A DNA stretch of 64,000 nucleotides from Tissierellia bacterium (lineage in GTDB: Bacteria > Bacillota > Clostridia > Tissierellales > Peptoniphilaceae), in contig JAUMWX010000001.1 of the NCBI GenBank assembly GCA_030529425.1, positions 248,001 to 312,000 on the forward strand. Reading direction: 5' to 3'. The position numbers and the translations under genes were made by a program. The notes below the pieces were generated by a model. It made no database searches, was not told the DNA's origin, and saw only the letters and a program-made list of their open reading frames with translations. Positions 1 to 8,921 of this stretch are shown piece after piece. Each line of letters opens with the position of its first letter. Position 1 is the first letter of the stretch.

Positions 1-1
1 A

Positions 2-136
2 TATGGCTTTTACCCGGAAGTGCCTTTTACTGAGAATATTTTTGTTGTAGGCTTACTGGTTATAGCGTTGGTTTTATATTCTATAGAAATTTATCTTAAA
101 TTTAATAATAAACAAAAAGAAGATCTTAAAAAATAA
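2..136 (+). CDS. C-terminal end of a membrane protein (5' end outside window)
   Basis: An open frame enters from the left edge and stops at TAA 134-136, giving the last 44 residues. They contain one hydrophobic stretch (IFVVGLLVIALVLYSIEIYL) followed by a short Lys/Asn/Glu-rich tail, which is the pattern of a final membrane helix with a cytoplasmic end. Nothing family-specific is left, so no function is assigned. A strong hairpin follows 34 nt after the stop. Confidence 0.6.
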   Translation, partial: YGFYPEVPFTENIFVVGLLVIALVLYSIEIYLKFNNKQKEDLKK

Positions 137-170
137 GATGTTCCAATTTAAATTATGCCTTTTTATAATA

Positions 171-204
171 AAAAATGTCGGTGAAATATTTCACCGACAT
201 TTTT
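171..204. terminator. Bidirectional intrinsic terminator
   Basis: A perfect 16-bp inverted repeat (arms 171-186 and 189-204, 2-nt centre) begins with an A-run and ends with a T-run, so it can terminate both the rightward gene ending at 136 and the leftward gene ending at 233. Confidence 0.85.
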
Positions 205-232
205 AGAGTTTAATTGTTATATGGTTCTATTT

Positions 233-793
233 TTAATTTGTGAATAATCTTTCGAAAAAATTCTTAAGACTATTGAAAGCATCTATTAAAAAATTATTTT
301 GTTCGATAAGATTGTTTTCTTTATGATCTTTTTTACCATGATTTTCCACTCCGGATAAATGAGCATGTGGATCATCGACAGTTACTATATCTCCGACATC
401 TTTATTGTCCGGAACAGTACCTTCAATATAGTCCTCATGTCCGTCATGCTCAATTACAAATCCGCTTTCATTTTTTCTTACAACTCTTGCTTTAATTTTT
501 GCTTTATCTGATTTGAAATGATATATCTTAGGAATTTCAACATTAAAATCAATATATAAGTATTGATTATTTACCACTAAAATCATGTGATTATCGTCTT
601 TTTTTACTACTAAGGACTTATTTTTAATACTTGAAATTTCGTAATTATTAAGTAATTTAGAAACTTCTTCTTTTGCAGAACTCTCATTAACAGGATTTAA
701 AATTTGTTTTTTAATCTTGTTATCAGGTTTCACAAGAGAATAAAGTCCGATGAAAGCCAGGATTGTAAGTATCCCCATAAAAATTCTTTTCAT
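233..793 (-). CDS. Membrane-anchored, histidine-rich extracellular protein of unknown function
   Basis: The 186-residue product starts with an N-terminal hydrophobic segment (residues 3-21) after MKR, so it is probably secreted or membrane-anchored. The C-terminal half has clustered histidines and acids: EHDGHEDY, DDPHAHLSGVENHGKKDH. This recalls the HxxHxH metal-binding motifs of streptococcal histidine-triad proteins, though it is much shorter and I do not assign it to that family. The start at 793 has a good GGGAGA ribosome site. It lies 35 nt downstream of the polysaccharide deacetylase gene on the same strand with no terminator between, so the two are probably co-transcribed. Zinc or manganese binding at the cell surface is an inference from the His cluster only. 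Confidence 0.75.
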   Translation of the reverse strand: MKRIFMGILTILAFIGLYSLVKPDNKIKKQILNPVNESSAKEEVSKLLNNYEISSIKNKSLVVKKDDNHMILVVNNQYLYIDFNVEIPKIYHFKSDKAKIKARVVRKNESGFVIEHDGHEDYIEGTVPDNKDVGDIVTVDDPHAHLSGVENHGKKDHKENNLIEQNNFLIDAFNSLKNFFERLFTN

Positions 794-828
794 ATTGTCT
801 CCCGATTAAAATGGAAAATCCGTATTAT

Positions 829-1809
829 TTATTTCAAAACTCCAAATTCATAACCCATTGATTTTATGTGGTCAATTAATTGTGGAAGTGCATCAGCTGT
901 CAAATCCTTTCCTTCAGCATCGTGCATAAGTACAACTATTTGATTCGGATTTGAAGTAAAATCCAATGACCTGTTAAAGTTTGCAATTACTTCTTGAATT
1001 GTGGTAGGTCTTGAAATATCGCCATCAGAGGCATTTTCCGGCTGAGCATCTCCATTCATGGCATTCCAATCAATCCATTCCACACCCAACTTGGCAAGTT
1101 CCTGATCAGCTATTTTCAAACTGTCCTGATCCCAAGATCTGTGACCGCCCGGATATCTCCAAACCTTACTGTCAAAATCTTCCCCCAAGAATGTTTTAAC
1201 TTCCTTAAGCGTTTCGGTAAATTCTTTAAGTATGGCATTGGTGTCTGCTATTGTATCCGGGTATAGGATATCATAATCATGAGTATATGAGTGAATAGCT
1301 ATGGAATGTCCTTCATCATATATTCTCTTTAGATTGTCCTTGGTGTTTTCACCGATATTATTACCTACGACGAAGAATGTTGCAGGGACATTTTTTTCTT
1401 TAAGAGTGTCAAGTACTCTTGGAGTTATCGTATTGTTTACTCCGTCATCAAAAGTCAGGAAAGCCATTTTCTTGCCTTTATAATTTTCATTTTCCATATT
1501 TTCTCTGACTTCCTTTGTGCTATAGGCGTAGCTCTTAGCTTTTTCATTGTGGTTTAAGCCTTTTGTTGAACCTTGAACCGTCGGATTTTTTTCATCTTTC
1601 TTTTCGTTTTTTTTGTCTTCAGGTTTATCATCCGGTTTTTTAGGTTGATCTTTCTCTTTTCCCTTTTCAACCACAGCTGTTTTTTCTCGGTTTCCAAAAA
1701 CTTTTTCAGTTAAATTTTTTATATGAGGCAAACCAAGATAAATGTTCAGTGAAACTGAAATAGCCAGAAGAAGCCATAGTATCGTGTACCCTCTTTTTTT
1801 TCTTTTCAT
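829..1809 (-). CDS. Polysaccharide deacetylase (NodB-homology, CE4), membrane-anchored
   Basis: Removes acetyl groups from N-acetylglucosamine polymers, most often peptidoglycan, giving lysozyme resistance. Residues 1-25 form a signal anchor, then a Lys/Glu/Pro-rich linker (about 45-80), then a NodB domain. The CE4 motifs are present: TFDDG (119-123), HSYTH (173-177), RYPGG (218-222), the DWN motif (about 247-249) and LMHD (294-297). The metal Asp and two His are therefore intact. I start at the ATG at 1809 (MKRKKRGY) because GGAGG lies 6 nt upstream; an ATG five codons earlier has no ribosome site. It probably forms an operon with the His-rich gene downstream. Confidence 0.92.
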   Translation of the reverse strand: MKRKKRGYTILWLLLAISVSLNIYLGLPHIKNLTEKVFGNREKTAVVEKGKEKDQPKKPDDKPEDKKNEKKDEKNPTVQGSTKGLNHNEKAKSYAYSTKEVRENMENENYKGKKMAFLTFDDGVNNTITPRVLDTLKEKNVPATFFVVGNNIGENTKDNLKRIYDEGHSIAIHSYTHDYDILYPDTIADTNAILKEFTETLKEVKTFLGEDFDSKVWRYPGGHRSWDQDSLKIADQELAKLGVEWIDWNAMNGDAQPENASDGDISRPTTIQEVIANFNRSLDFTSNPNQIVVLMHDAEGKDLTADALPQLIDHIKSMGYEFGVLK

Positions 1810-1932
1810 ATGTAACCTCCACATTTTAAGTGAGTATATTATATTACTTTTTTTTAAAAATTAAAAGTCATAATCTTCTTTAACAAAAAAAGTATATAGA
1901 GTATAATATTTAAAAATACATGTGAGGTACTT

Positions 1933-3453
1933 ATGGAAAATAAATTTATTTTAGGAAAGGGAAAAGACCCGGTTTTTGTAAATCTTTCAAGGTTGAACAG
2001 ACATGGATTTATAACAGGAGCTACAGGATCAGGAAAGACTATCACTTTAAAAGTTATCGCTGAAAACCTTTCAAAAAACGGAATACCTGTGTTTTTATCA
2101 GACATTAAGGGTGATGTTGCTAGTTTGGCTGAAAAGGGAGAAATGAATGAAAAAATAGCGGAAAGGGTTAATCTGATAGGATTGGAAGAATATGAAAACA
2201 GGAAATATCCTATAGAATTATTTGATGTATTCGGACAGGACGGAATATCTTTAAGAACTTCAATTTCAGAGATGGGACCGATACTTCTTTCAAAATTATT
2301 GGGATTGAATCCGATTCAAGAGGGAGTTTTAAATATCGCTTTCAAAATTGCCGATGAAAGAGGATTGCTGATAATAGATATCAAAGATTTAAGAGCCATG
2401 CTTAATTTTGTGGGGGATAATGCCACAGAGCTTTCCAATACTTACGGCAATATTTCAAAACAGACTGTGGGAGCTATTCTGAGAGCTTTACTTGTACTTG
2501 AAGAACAAGGTGGAGATATATTTTTTGGCGAGCCGAGCTTCAATGTGTTGGATTTTCTTAAAAAAAATGAAAATGGAGAAGGTATAATAAATATTTTGGC
2601 TTGCGATAAGCTGTTCGGATATCCGAAATTATACTCAACATTTTTATTATGGCTGCTTTCGGAACTTTATGAAAACTTGCCGGAAGTTGGTGATTTAGAT
2701 AAACCTAAGATAGTGTTTTTCTTCGATGAGGCACATCTTCTATTTGAAGAGGGGATGAAGGTATTAATCGATAAAATCGAAATGATAGTTAGACTTATAA
2801 GATCCAAAGGTGTGGGAATCTTTTTCGTAACGCAAAAGGCTACGGATATTCCGAATGATGTATTGGCTCAACTTGGAAACAGAGTGCAACACGCACTTAA
2901 TGCGTACACTCCTAAAGAGCAGAAAGAGGTAAAAGCGATTGCGGATTCTTTCAGGCAAGAGGGAGAAGTTGACTTGGTAGAAGAAATTCTAAATCTTAGA
3001 ACGGGAGAAGCCATCGTTTCGGTTCTTGGAGAAGACTCTAAACCGGGATTTGCTCAAAAGACCATGATCAGCCCTCCGGAATCTAAAATGGGAGCAATGG
3101 ATCCGTCTTTGAGAATGCAAATAATCAATTCTTCATACCTTTACGAAAAATATCAGGAAGCTGTGGATTCAACCTCTGCATATGAAGTATTAAGCAGTGA
3201 AAAACAAGAGGCTGAAGAGAGAGCGTTGAAGGAAAAAGAAGAGAAAGAGTTGGAAAAAATACGCGCTTCGGAGGCGAAACTTGCCGAAAAAGAAAGAATA
3301 GCCGAAGAAAAACGAATTGAAAAACTTGAAAGACAGACAGGTAAAAAAACAGATTCGGTTGTGGACAGATTAACTAAAAATATAGCCGGTTCCGTGGGTA
3401 GAGAATTGGGAAGAATGATTACCAGAGGATTATTCGGTGGAAGAAAGAGATAA
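1933..3453 (+). CDS. HerA/FtsK-like ATPase, DUF853 family
   Basis: The 506-residue P-loop ATPase belongs to the DUF853 group of HerA-like helicase/translocase proteins. Walker A is GATGSGKT (near residues 29-36) and Walker B is IVFFFDEAHLLF (about 257-268), followed by the DUF853 region with FVTQKATDIP. A charged Glu/Lys coiled coil (about 415-460) precedes a basic tail ending GLFGGRKR. The family is thought to act on DNA, but the substrate is unproven. The start has GAGGT 5 nt upstream, and a TATAAT (1902-1907) sits about 26 nt before the start codon. It is a single-gene unit ended by the hairpin at 3450. Confidence 0.88.
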   Translation: MENKFILGKGKDPVFVNLSRLNRHGFITGATGSGKTITLKVIAENLSKNGIPVFLSDIKGDVASLAEKGEMNEKIAERVNLIGLEEYENRKYPIELFDVFGQDGISLRTSISEMGPILLSKLLGLNPIQEGVLNIAFKIADERGLLIIDIKDLRAMLNFVGDNATELSNTYGNISKQTVGAILRALLVLEEQGGDIFFGEPSFNVLDFLKKNENGEGIINILACDKLFGYPKLYSTFLLWLLSELYENLPEVGDLDKPKIVFFFDEAHLLFEEGMKVLIDKIEMIVRLIRSKGVGIFFVTQKATDIPNDVLAQLGNRVQHALNAYTPKEQKEVKAIADSFRQEGEVDLVEEILNLRTGEAIVSVLGEDSKPGFAQKTMISPPESKMGAMDPSLRMQIINSSYLYEKYQEAVDSTSAYEVLSSEKQEAEERALKEKEEKELEKIRASEAKLAEKERIAEEKRIEKLERQTGKKTDSVVDRLTKNIAGSVGRELGRMITRGLFGGRKR

Positions 3454-3478
3454 GCCAGCATTGCTGGCTTATATTTTT
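3450..3478. terminator. Terminator between convergent genes
   Basis: A hairpin with arms AAGCCAGC/GCTGGCTT (about 3452-3470) is followed by ATATTTTTAT. It overlaps the stop of the upstream ATPase gene and the last codons of the leftward dCMP deaminase gene. Confidence 0.8.
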
Positions 3479-3888
3479 ATATATTCAATATTGTTTTTGT
3501 TCAATAATTCAATTGCATAGTCATCAATTCTATATCCATGTCTATAATATATTTTTGAAACACCCGCCTGAATTAGAGATTTAGTACAATTTAGACAAGG
3601 AAAATGGGTTACATAGCAGGTTGCCCCTTTGACCGAAATCCCCTCTTTGGCACAATACAACAAGGCATTCATTTCAGCGTGAATGGTTGCTATACAGTGA
3701 CCGTCACGCATGGTATGCCCGATCTCATCACAATGTGCATTACCGGATATTGTACCGTTGTACCCTGTGGTTACAATTCTGTTATCCTGATTTACCAAAA
3801 CGCATCCTACATAAGCTCTGTCGCAAGTTCCTCTTTCAGAAACGGCGATAGCCAGATCCATAAAATATTCATTCCAACTTTTTCTCAT
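3469..3888 (-). CDS. comEB: dCMP deaminase (ComEB-like cytidine/deoxycytidylate deaminase)
   Basis: Zinc-dependent deaminase converting dCMP to dUMP for dTTP synthesis. The 139-residue product has the two zinc motifs HAEMNAL and PCLNC, plus the family features CVLVN and GYNGT in the N-terminal half. I start at MRKSWNEYFMDLA (ATG at 3888) because AAAGGAGG lies just upstream; an in-frame ATG 14 codons earlier places that ribosome site inside the gene. ComEB is the traditional name from its place in Bacillus competence operons; no competence genes are adjacent here. Confidence 0.93.
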   Translation of the reverse strand: MRKSWNEYFMDLAIAVSERGTCDRAYVGCVLVNQDNRIVTTGYNGTISGNAHCDEIGHTMRDGHCIATIHAEMNALLYCAKEGISVKGATCYVTHFPCLNCTKSLIQAGVSKIYYRHGYRIDDYAIELLNKNNIEYIKI

Positions 3889-3999
3889 ACTGCCTCCTTT
3901 AAGTAATTGTAACACTCGAACCGTTTTCAATAAAAGGTATCAAAAGTAAAAATATATGATATAATATACAAGGATAGATGTATCAATTATGGGGGAATT

Positions 4000-6375
4000 A
4001 TGAAAAAACTGAAAGAAACAGAATTAGTTGAACTATTAAAGGAGCAAGTGATAACAACATTTGCGAAAACTTTAGATGAAGCCTCAAATGCGGAAAAATA
4101 CGCGGCATTGTCTAAAACTATAATGAGTCTGATAAGCAAGGATTGGATTGAAACAAATAACAAAAATAAGAACATAAGAAATGCATATTATTTATCAGCT
4201 GAGTTTTTGATCGGAAGATCATTAGGAAATAATTTGCTTAATTTGGGAATCTTAGATGAAATAAAAAGCGTTTTGAAAGAATTAGATATCGATTTTGAAG
4301 AGATTGAAGATGAAGAAGATGATGCTGCATTGGGAAATGGAGGATTGGGCAGATTGGCGGCTTGTTTTATGGAGTCTGCTGCTACTGAAAACCTTCCGCT
4401 TCAAGGATATGGCGTTAGATACTCTCAAGGAATTTTTAAACAAAAGTTCGAAGACGGATTCCAAGTTGAATTAGGGGATGCATGGACTGTACAGGGAGAT
4501 TTTTGGTCAATAAGAAAAGACAGTGAAAAACAGATTGTAAGTTTTAGAGACTTTCAAGTAAATGCAATTCCGTATGATGTTCCAATTGTAGGATACAAAA
4601 ACGGAGTCGTAAATACCTTGAGATTGTGGCAGGCTGAAGCAATAGAAAATGGAGGATTTAATTTTAAAAAGTTCAATAATTTTGAATATGATGAAGCTTT
4701 AAGAATGAAAAATAAAGCGGAAGATATAACAAGAGTTTTATATCCGAACGATATTCAGAGAAACGGTAAACTTTTAAGACTTCTTCAACAATATTTCTTT
4801 GTATCCGCATCGATTTTGGATTTAATAGGCAAATACAAAAAGAATCATCCGGAGGATACTAAATTTGAAAATTTTGCCAAATATCATATTTTGCAACTGA
4901 ACGACACACATCCTGTAATTGCAATACCGGATTTGATGAGAGTTTTGATGGATGATGAAGGTTTGGGCTGGGATGAAGCGTTCGATATAGCCAAGAACTG
5001 TTTCGCGTTTACAAATCATACCGTTCTTCAGGAAGCACTTGAAAAATGGGATATTGAATTAATTCAAGAAGTTTCACCAAGATGTATGGATATTATCAAA
5101 GAAATTGACAAGAGATTAATCGAAGACTTGGTAAGATCAGGAAATCAAAATATTGACGAATATAGAATTGTAAGAGGAAATATTGTAGAAATGGCATTTC
5201 TTGCAACTTATGTTGCAACCAGCATAAATGGAGTTGCGGAAATTCATACGGGAATTCTTAAAAAAGAAACATTAAACCAATGGTATAGACTGTATCCTGA
5301 AAAATTTAATAACAAGACCAACGGTGTAACGCCTAGAAGATGGCTTCAATATTCAAATCCGGAACTTACGGCATATATAGATGAGTTGTTGGGCTCTGAA
5401 GATTGGAAGCATGACATGACGCTTCTTAAGAATTTGGAAAAATTTGCCGATAATCCGGAAGTTTTAGATAAGATGAACGAAATAAAGCATGAAAAGAAAG
5501 TTCAATTGGCGAAGTATATCAAGGAAGTTGAGGGGGTTGAAATAGATCCGAATTCTATATTTGACATTCAAATTAAGAGACTTCATGAATATAAAAGACA
5601 ACTTATGAATGCTTTGCATATTGTGAGCTTATATTATAAACTAAAAGAGAACCCGGATCTTGATATGGTGCCGAGAACATTCATTTTTGGAGCAAAAGCC
5701 GCACCGGGATATTTCAGAGCAAAGGGTATCATTAAATTCATCAATGAAATATCAAAAATGATAAATAATGATCCTCAGGTTAATCAAAAGCTTAAGGTCG
5801 TGTTTGTACAAAATTATAGAGTAAGCTATGCTGAAAAACTTTTCCCTGCAGCGGATGTTTCTGAACAAATTTCTACGGCAGGTAAGGAAGCCAGCGGTAC
5901 AGGAAACATGAAATTTATGATGAATGCAACTGCTACACTTGGTACAATGGACGGAGCCAATGTAGAAATCTTTAGAGAAGCCGGACTTGATAATAATTAT
6001 CTGTTTGGGGCTACTGAAGAAGAATTGTTGGAAATTGCATCAACTTATGATGCTAAGAAATACTATTACACAAATCAAAAGTTGAAAAAAGCTATTGACA
6101 TTTTGATAGATGAGGATAGTATTAATGATGGAGGCCAATATTATTTTCTGGACATATATAATTCATTGGTTGACCCTAAAAATGGAGACAGAGCGGACTA
6201 TTATTTTATATTGAAAGATTTTGAAAGTTATGCTTTGGCACATGAAAAGGTTGATATGGATTACAGGAACAGAAGAGAGTGGGCGAGAAAAGGTTTAATA
6301 AATTTAGCGTATAGCGGTTTATTCTCTTCAGACAGAACTATAAGAGAATATGCCAACGATATTTGGAATATTTAA
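4000..6375 (+). CDS. glgP: Glycogen/starch/alpha-glucan phosphorylase
   Basis: Releases glucose-1-phosphate from alpha-1,4-glucans using pyridoxal phosphate. The 791-residue length is normal for the family. The conserved GNGGLGRLAACFMES block (about 112-126), LNDTHP and the PLP-lysine motif GTGNMKFMMN are present; the Schiff-base Lys is K638. The usual Gly after MMN is Ala here, a mild variation. An extended -10 (TGATATAAT, 3957-3965) precedes it and a G-run ribosome site lies 4 nt before ATG. The aldolase gene follows after 9 nt, so glucan breakdown and lower glycolysis are probably co-expressed. Confidence 0.96.
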   Translation: MKKLKETELVELLKEQVITTFAKTLDEASNAEKYAALSKTIMSLISKDWIETNNKNKNIRNAYYLSAEFLIGRSLGNNLLNLGILDEIKSVLKELDIDFEEIEDEEDDAALGNGGLGRLAACFMESAATENLPLQGYGVRYSQGIFKQKFEDGFQVELGDAWTVQGDFWSIRKDSEKQIVSFRDFQVNAIPYDVPIVGYKNGVVNTLRLWQAEAIENGGFNFKKFNNFEYDEALRMKNKAEDITRVLYPNDIQRNGKLLRLLQQYFFVSASILDLIGKYKKNHPEDTKFENFAKYHILQLNDTHPVIAIPDLMRVLMDDEGLGWDEAFDIAKNCFAFTNHTVLQEALEKWDIELIQEVSPRCMDIIKEIDKRLIEDLVRSGNQNIDEYRIVRGNIVEMAFLATYVATSINGVAEIHTGILKKETLNQWYRLYPEKFNNKTNGVTPRRWLQYSNPELTAYIDELLGSEDWKHDMTLLKNLEKFADNPEVLDKMNEIKHEKKVQLAKYIKEVEGVEIDPNSIFDIQIKRLHEYKRQLMNALHIVSLYYKLKENPDLDMVPRTFIFGAKAAPGYFRAKGIIKFINEISKMINNDPQVNQKLKVVFVQNYRVSYAEKLFPAADVSEQISTAGKEASGTGNMKFMMNATATLGTMDGANVEIFREAGLDNNYLFGATEEELLEIASTYDAKKYYYTNQKLKKAIDILIDEDSINDGGQYYFLDIYNSLVDPKNGDRADYYFILKDFESYALAHEKVDMDYRNRREWARKGLINLAYSGLFSSDRTIREYANDIWNI

Positions 6376-6384
6376 GGAGGAAAT

Positions 6385-7248
6385 ATGATAGTTGAAGCTG
6401 GAGCAATGCTGAAAAAAGCATTAGAAGGAAAGTATGCTGTTGGGCAATTTAACATTAACAATTTAGAGTGGACTAAAAACATTTTATTGGCTGCTGAACA
6501 AGGGAAATCACCTGTAATTTTAGGAGTATCTGAGGGTGCTGCAAAATACATGGGAGGATACAAGACTGTAGTAGGAATGGTTAATGGTTTGATTCAAGAC
6601 TTAAATATAACTGTGCCCGTTGCGGTTCATTTGGATCACGGTTCATATGAAGGAGCTTTGAAAGCTATTGAGGCAGGATTTAAATCAATCATGTTTGACG
6701 GATCTCATTATCCGATAGACGAAAATGTTGCTAAAACAAAAGAATTAGTTGAATTGGCATATTCAAAAGGAATTTCAATTGAAGCTGAAGTAGGTTCAAT
6801 TGGAGGGGAAGAAGATGGCGTTATAGGAAGAGGAGAAATAGCGGATCCTAAAGAATGTAAGAGAATAGCGGATTTGGGAATTGACTTTTTGGCTGCCGGA
6901 ATTGGAAATATTCACGGAGTATATCCTGAAAATTGGCAAGGACTTGCATTTGATGCATTGGAAGACATTAAAAACGAAATCGGAGATTTGCCGATGGTTC
7001 TTCACGGAGGAACGGGAATTCCTGAAGAAATGATTAAAAAATCAATTTCACTTGGAGTTTCAAAGATAAATGTAAATACTGAAATTCAAATTGCATACGC
7101 TAAAAAAATAAGAGAATATATTGAAGCCGGAAAAGACCTAAAGAGCAAAGGTTTTGATCCTAGAAAGATTTTTTCCGATGCAAATCAAGCTATCATAGAC
7201 ACCGTTTTAGAAAAGATGGAAATCTTTGGTTCTCTAAACAAGGCATAA
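6385..7248 (+). CDS. fba: Class II fructose-1,6-bisphosphate aldolase
   Basis: Zinc-dependent cleavage of fructose-1,6-bisphosphate into GAP and DHAP in glycolysis. The 287-residue product shows the family landmarks: HLDHGSYEG (zinc His and catalytic Asp), FDGSHYP, EAEVGSIGGEEDGV, GNIHGVYP, LHGGTGIP and the phosphate-binding INVNTEIQ. The start has a perfect TAAGGAGG site that overlaps the glgP stop region. It is the last gene of the glgP-fba unit. Confidence 0.97.
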   Translation: MIVEAGAMLKKALEGKYAVGQFNINNLEWTKNILLAAEQGKSPVILGVSEGAAKYMGGYKTVVGMVNGLIQDLNITVPVAVHLDHGSYEGALKAIEAGFKSIMFDGSHYPIDENVAKTKELVELAYSKGISIEAEVGSIGGEEDGVIGRGEIADPKECKRIADLGIDFLAAGIGNIHGVYPENWQGLAFDALEDIKNEIGDLPMVLHGGTGIPEEMIKKSISLGVSKINVNTEIQIAYAKKIREYIEAGKDLKSKGFDPRKIFSDANQAIIDTVLEKMEIFGSLNKA

Positions 7249-7257
7249 TGATTAAAA

Positions 7258-7284
7258 AATATCCCTGCTTTTAGCAGGGATATT
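7258..7284. other. 12-bp hairpin between fba and rho
   Basis: Perfect 12-bp stem (7258-7269 / 7273-7284) with a TTT loop. On the plus strand there is no T-run after the stem (GATTTATGAGG follows); a T6 run follows only when read leftward. It is therefore a poor rightward terminator and may act as a pause, a processing site or part of the rho leader. Confidence 0.6.
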
Positions 7285-7301
7285 GATTTATGAGGTGAGA
7301 A

Positions 7302-8639
7302 ATGAATATAAAAGATTTAGATGGAAAAAAATTGTCGGAGCTGAGAGAAATTGCTAAGACTATGGGAGTTACATCCATCACAAATTATAATAAGCAAGAG
7401 CTTCTGTCGAAAATTAAAGAACAGATTGTTGCAAATGATCTTGAAAATATGGAACAGGAAACAAATGTTGACCAGGAAGAAAGTGAAGAAAGTAAAAAAG
7501 ACACGGAAATTATAGAGGGAATTCTTGATGTAATGGCGGACGGGTACGGCTTTATAAGAACCAACAGATACGATTCGGGAGAAAATGATGTATTTGTATC
7601 TCCTACACAAGTGAGAAGATTCCGACTTAAAACCGGAGATTATATCAAAGGTTTAATTAGAAAAAACAGAGACAAAGAAAAGTTTGCTCCATTAATCTAT
7701 GTTCTTGAAATCAATGGGAAATCGCCCGAAAACTCATACAAAAGACTGAATTTTGAAGATTTGAAACCTATTTATCCAATGTCTATAATCAATTTAGAGG
7801 ATTCATCAGAAAACATTTCCAACAGAATGATTAATTTATTCGCACCGGTGGGCAAGGGGCAGAGAGGATTGATTGTAAGTCCGCCAAAAACCGGAAAAAC
7901 CACCATACTGAAATCAATAGCAAATGCAATTGAGAAAAACCATCCCGAAATTAAAATTTTTATACTTTTAATAGATGAGAGACCCGAGGAAGTAACTGAT
8001 ATTGAAAGATCTGTAAACATGCATACTCAGGATCGCGATGAGATGATGAAAACGGAGATAGTGTCATCAACATTTGACGAACCGGTGGAAAATCACATCA
8101 GATTATCTGAAATAGTTTTGGAGAGGGCAAAAAGATTTGTTGAAAACGGCGTGGATGTTGTGATCCTTTGTGATTCGATAACAAGGATGGCGAGAGCTTA
8201 TAATATATTGACTCCGGCTTCCGGAAAGACTCTTTCAGGAGGATTGGATCCGTTGGCTTTATTTAAACCGAAAAGATTCTTCGGGGCGGCAAGAAATATT
8301 GAAAAAGGCGGCTCACTTACAATTTTAGCTACATGCTTGGTTGATACCGGTTCAAGGATGGATGATATGATATATGAGGAGTTTAAGGGGACCGGAAACA
8401 TGGAACTTCACTTGGACAGAAATCTTTCGGAACTGAGAATATATCCCGCAATTGATATTTACAAGAGTGGAACGAGAAAAGATGATTTGCTTCTGGATTA
8501 TGATCAGAGAGAAACTGTAGTTAAAATCAGAAAATCTTACAAGGATGCAAGAGTTGACCAAAGTATTGCTCAATTGGTTCAGTTATTTAAGAACAGTAAA
8601 AATAATAAAGAGTTTATAAAAATTGTTAAGAATATTTAA
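7302..8639 (+). CDS. rho: Transcription termination factor Rho
   Basis: Hexameric RNA helicase that ends transcription at Rho-dependent sites. The 445-residue product has a Rho_N helix-extended-loop-helix (about 4-37, LSELREIAKTMGV), a cold-shock-like RNA-binding domain (about 69-135, with DGYGFIRTN) and an ATPase core: Walker A PPKTGKTT and Walker B VDVVILCDSITRMARAYN. The ribosome site is GAGGTGAG. It stands alone, preceded by a stem-loop and followed by a 280-nt gap. Confidence 0.97.
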   Translation: MNIKDLDGKKLSELREIAKTMGVTSITNYNKQELLSKIKEQIVANDLENMEQETNVDQEESEESKKDTEIIEGILDVMADGYGFIRTNRYDSGENDVFVSPTQVRRFRLKTGDYIKGLIRKNRDKEKFAPLIYVLEINGKSPENSYKRLNFEDLKPIYPMSIINLEDSSENISNRMINLFAPVGKGQRGLIVSPPKTGKTTILKSIANAIEKNHPEIKIFILLIDERPEEVTDIERSVNMHTQDRDEMMKTEIVSSTFDEPVENHIRLSEIVLERAKRFVENGVDVVILCDSITRMARAYNILTPASGKTLSGGLDPLALFKPKRFFGAARNIEKGGSLTILATCLVDTGSRMDDMIYEEFKGTGNMELHLDRNLSELRIYPAIDIYKSGTRKDDLLLDYDQRETVVKIRKSYKDARVDQSIAQLVQLFKNSKNNKEFIKIVKNI

Positions 8640-8777
8640 GATATGAGTTACAATTCATGAAAAGCTTTTCTCAATCTCGAATAGCATGAAATACACAATG
8701 ACATAATATTTATTGAAAAAAACTTGTATTTTTGAGATGAATTATGTAATTTTTTATTATTTAAATCTATGAAAGCG

Positions 8778-8806
8778 TTGACAAATTATGACAGGTGGTT
8801 TATTAT
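8778..8806 (+). promoter_or_regulatory. Consensus sigma-A promoter with no gene downstream
   Basis: TTGACA (8778-8783), a 17-nt spacer and TATTAT (8801-8806) form a near-perfect housekeeping promoter in the rho/8922 gap. No rightward gene follows; the next element is the hairpin at 8884. Predicted start of transcription is about 8813. Confidence 0.55.
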
Positions 8807-8812
8807 TGAATT

Positions 8813-8908
8813 GTAAAAGAAAGATAAGTTTAAGACTGGCACAAACTTTTGTTTATTCTTTTTCATCATAATTAACTCCAAATAAAAGGACAGTTCGACT
8901 GTCCTTTT
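8813..8908 (+). ncRNA. Candidate small RNA, about 96 nt
   Basis: Inferred from the promoter at 8778-8806 and the 11-bp hairpin at 8884-8908. No start codon with a ribosome site and reasonable frame is visible in between. The rest of the gap (8640-8777) is AT-rich with nothing recognisable. No RNA family is assigned. Confidence 0.3.
8884..8908. terminator. Intrinsic terminator, 11-bp stem
   Basis: Arms AAAAGGACAGT (8884-8894) and ACTGTCCTTTT (8898-8908) with a TCG loop. It lies 13 nt past the stop of the leftward gene at 8922 and should terminate it; it would also end any rightward transcript from 8813. Confidence 0.8.
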
Positions 8909-8921
8909 ACATTTTAAAATT

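Noticed and set aside
3153..3461. Leftward Ser/Phe-rich frame
   Set aside because: Complement of the charged coiled coil of the HerA-like ATPase.
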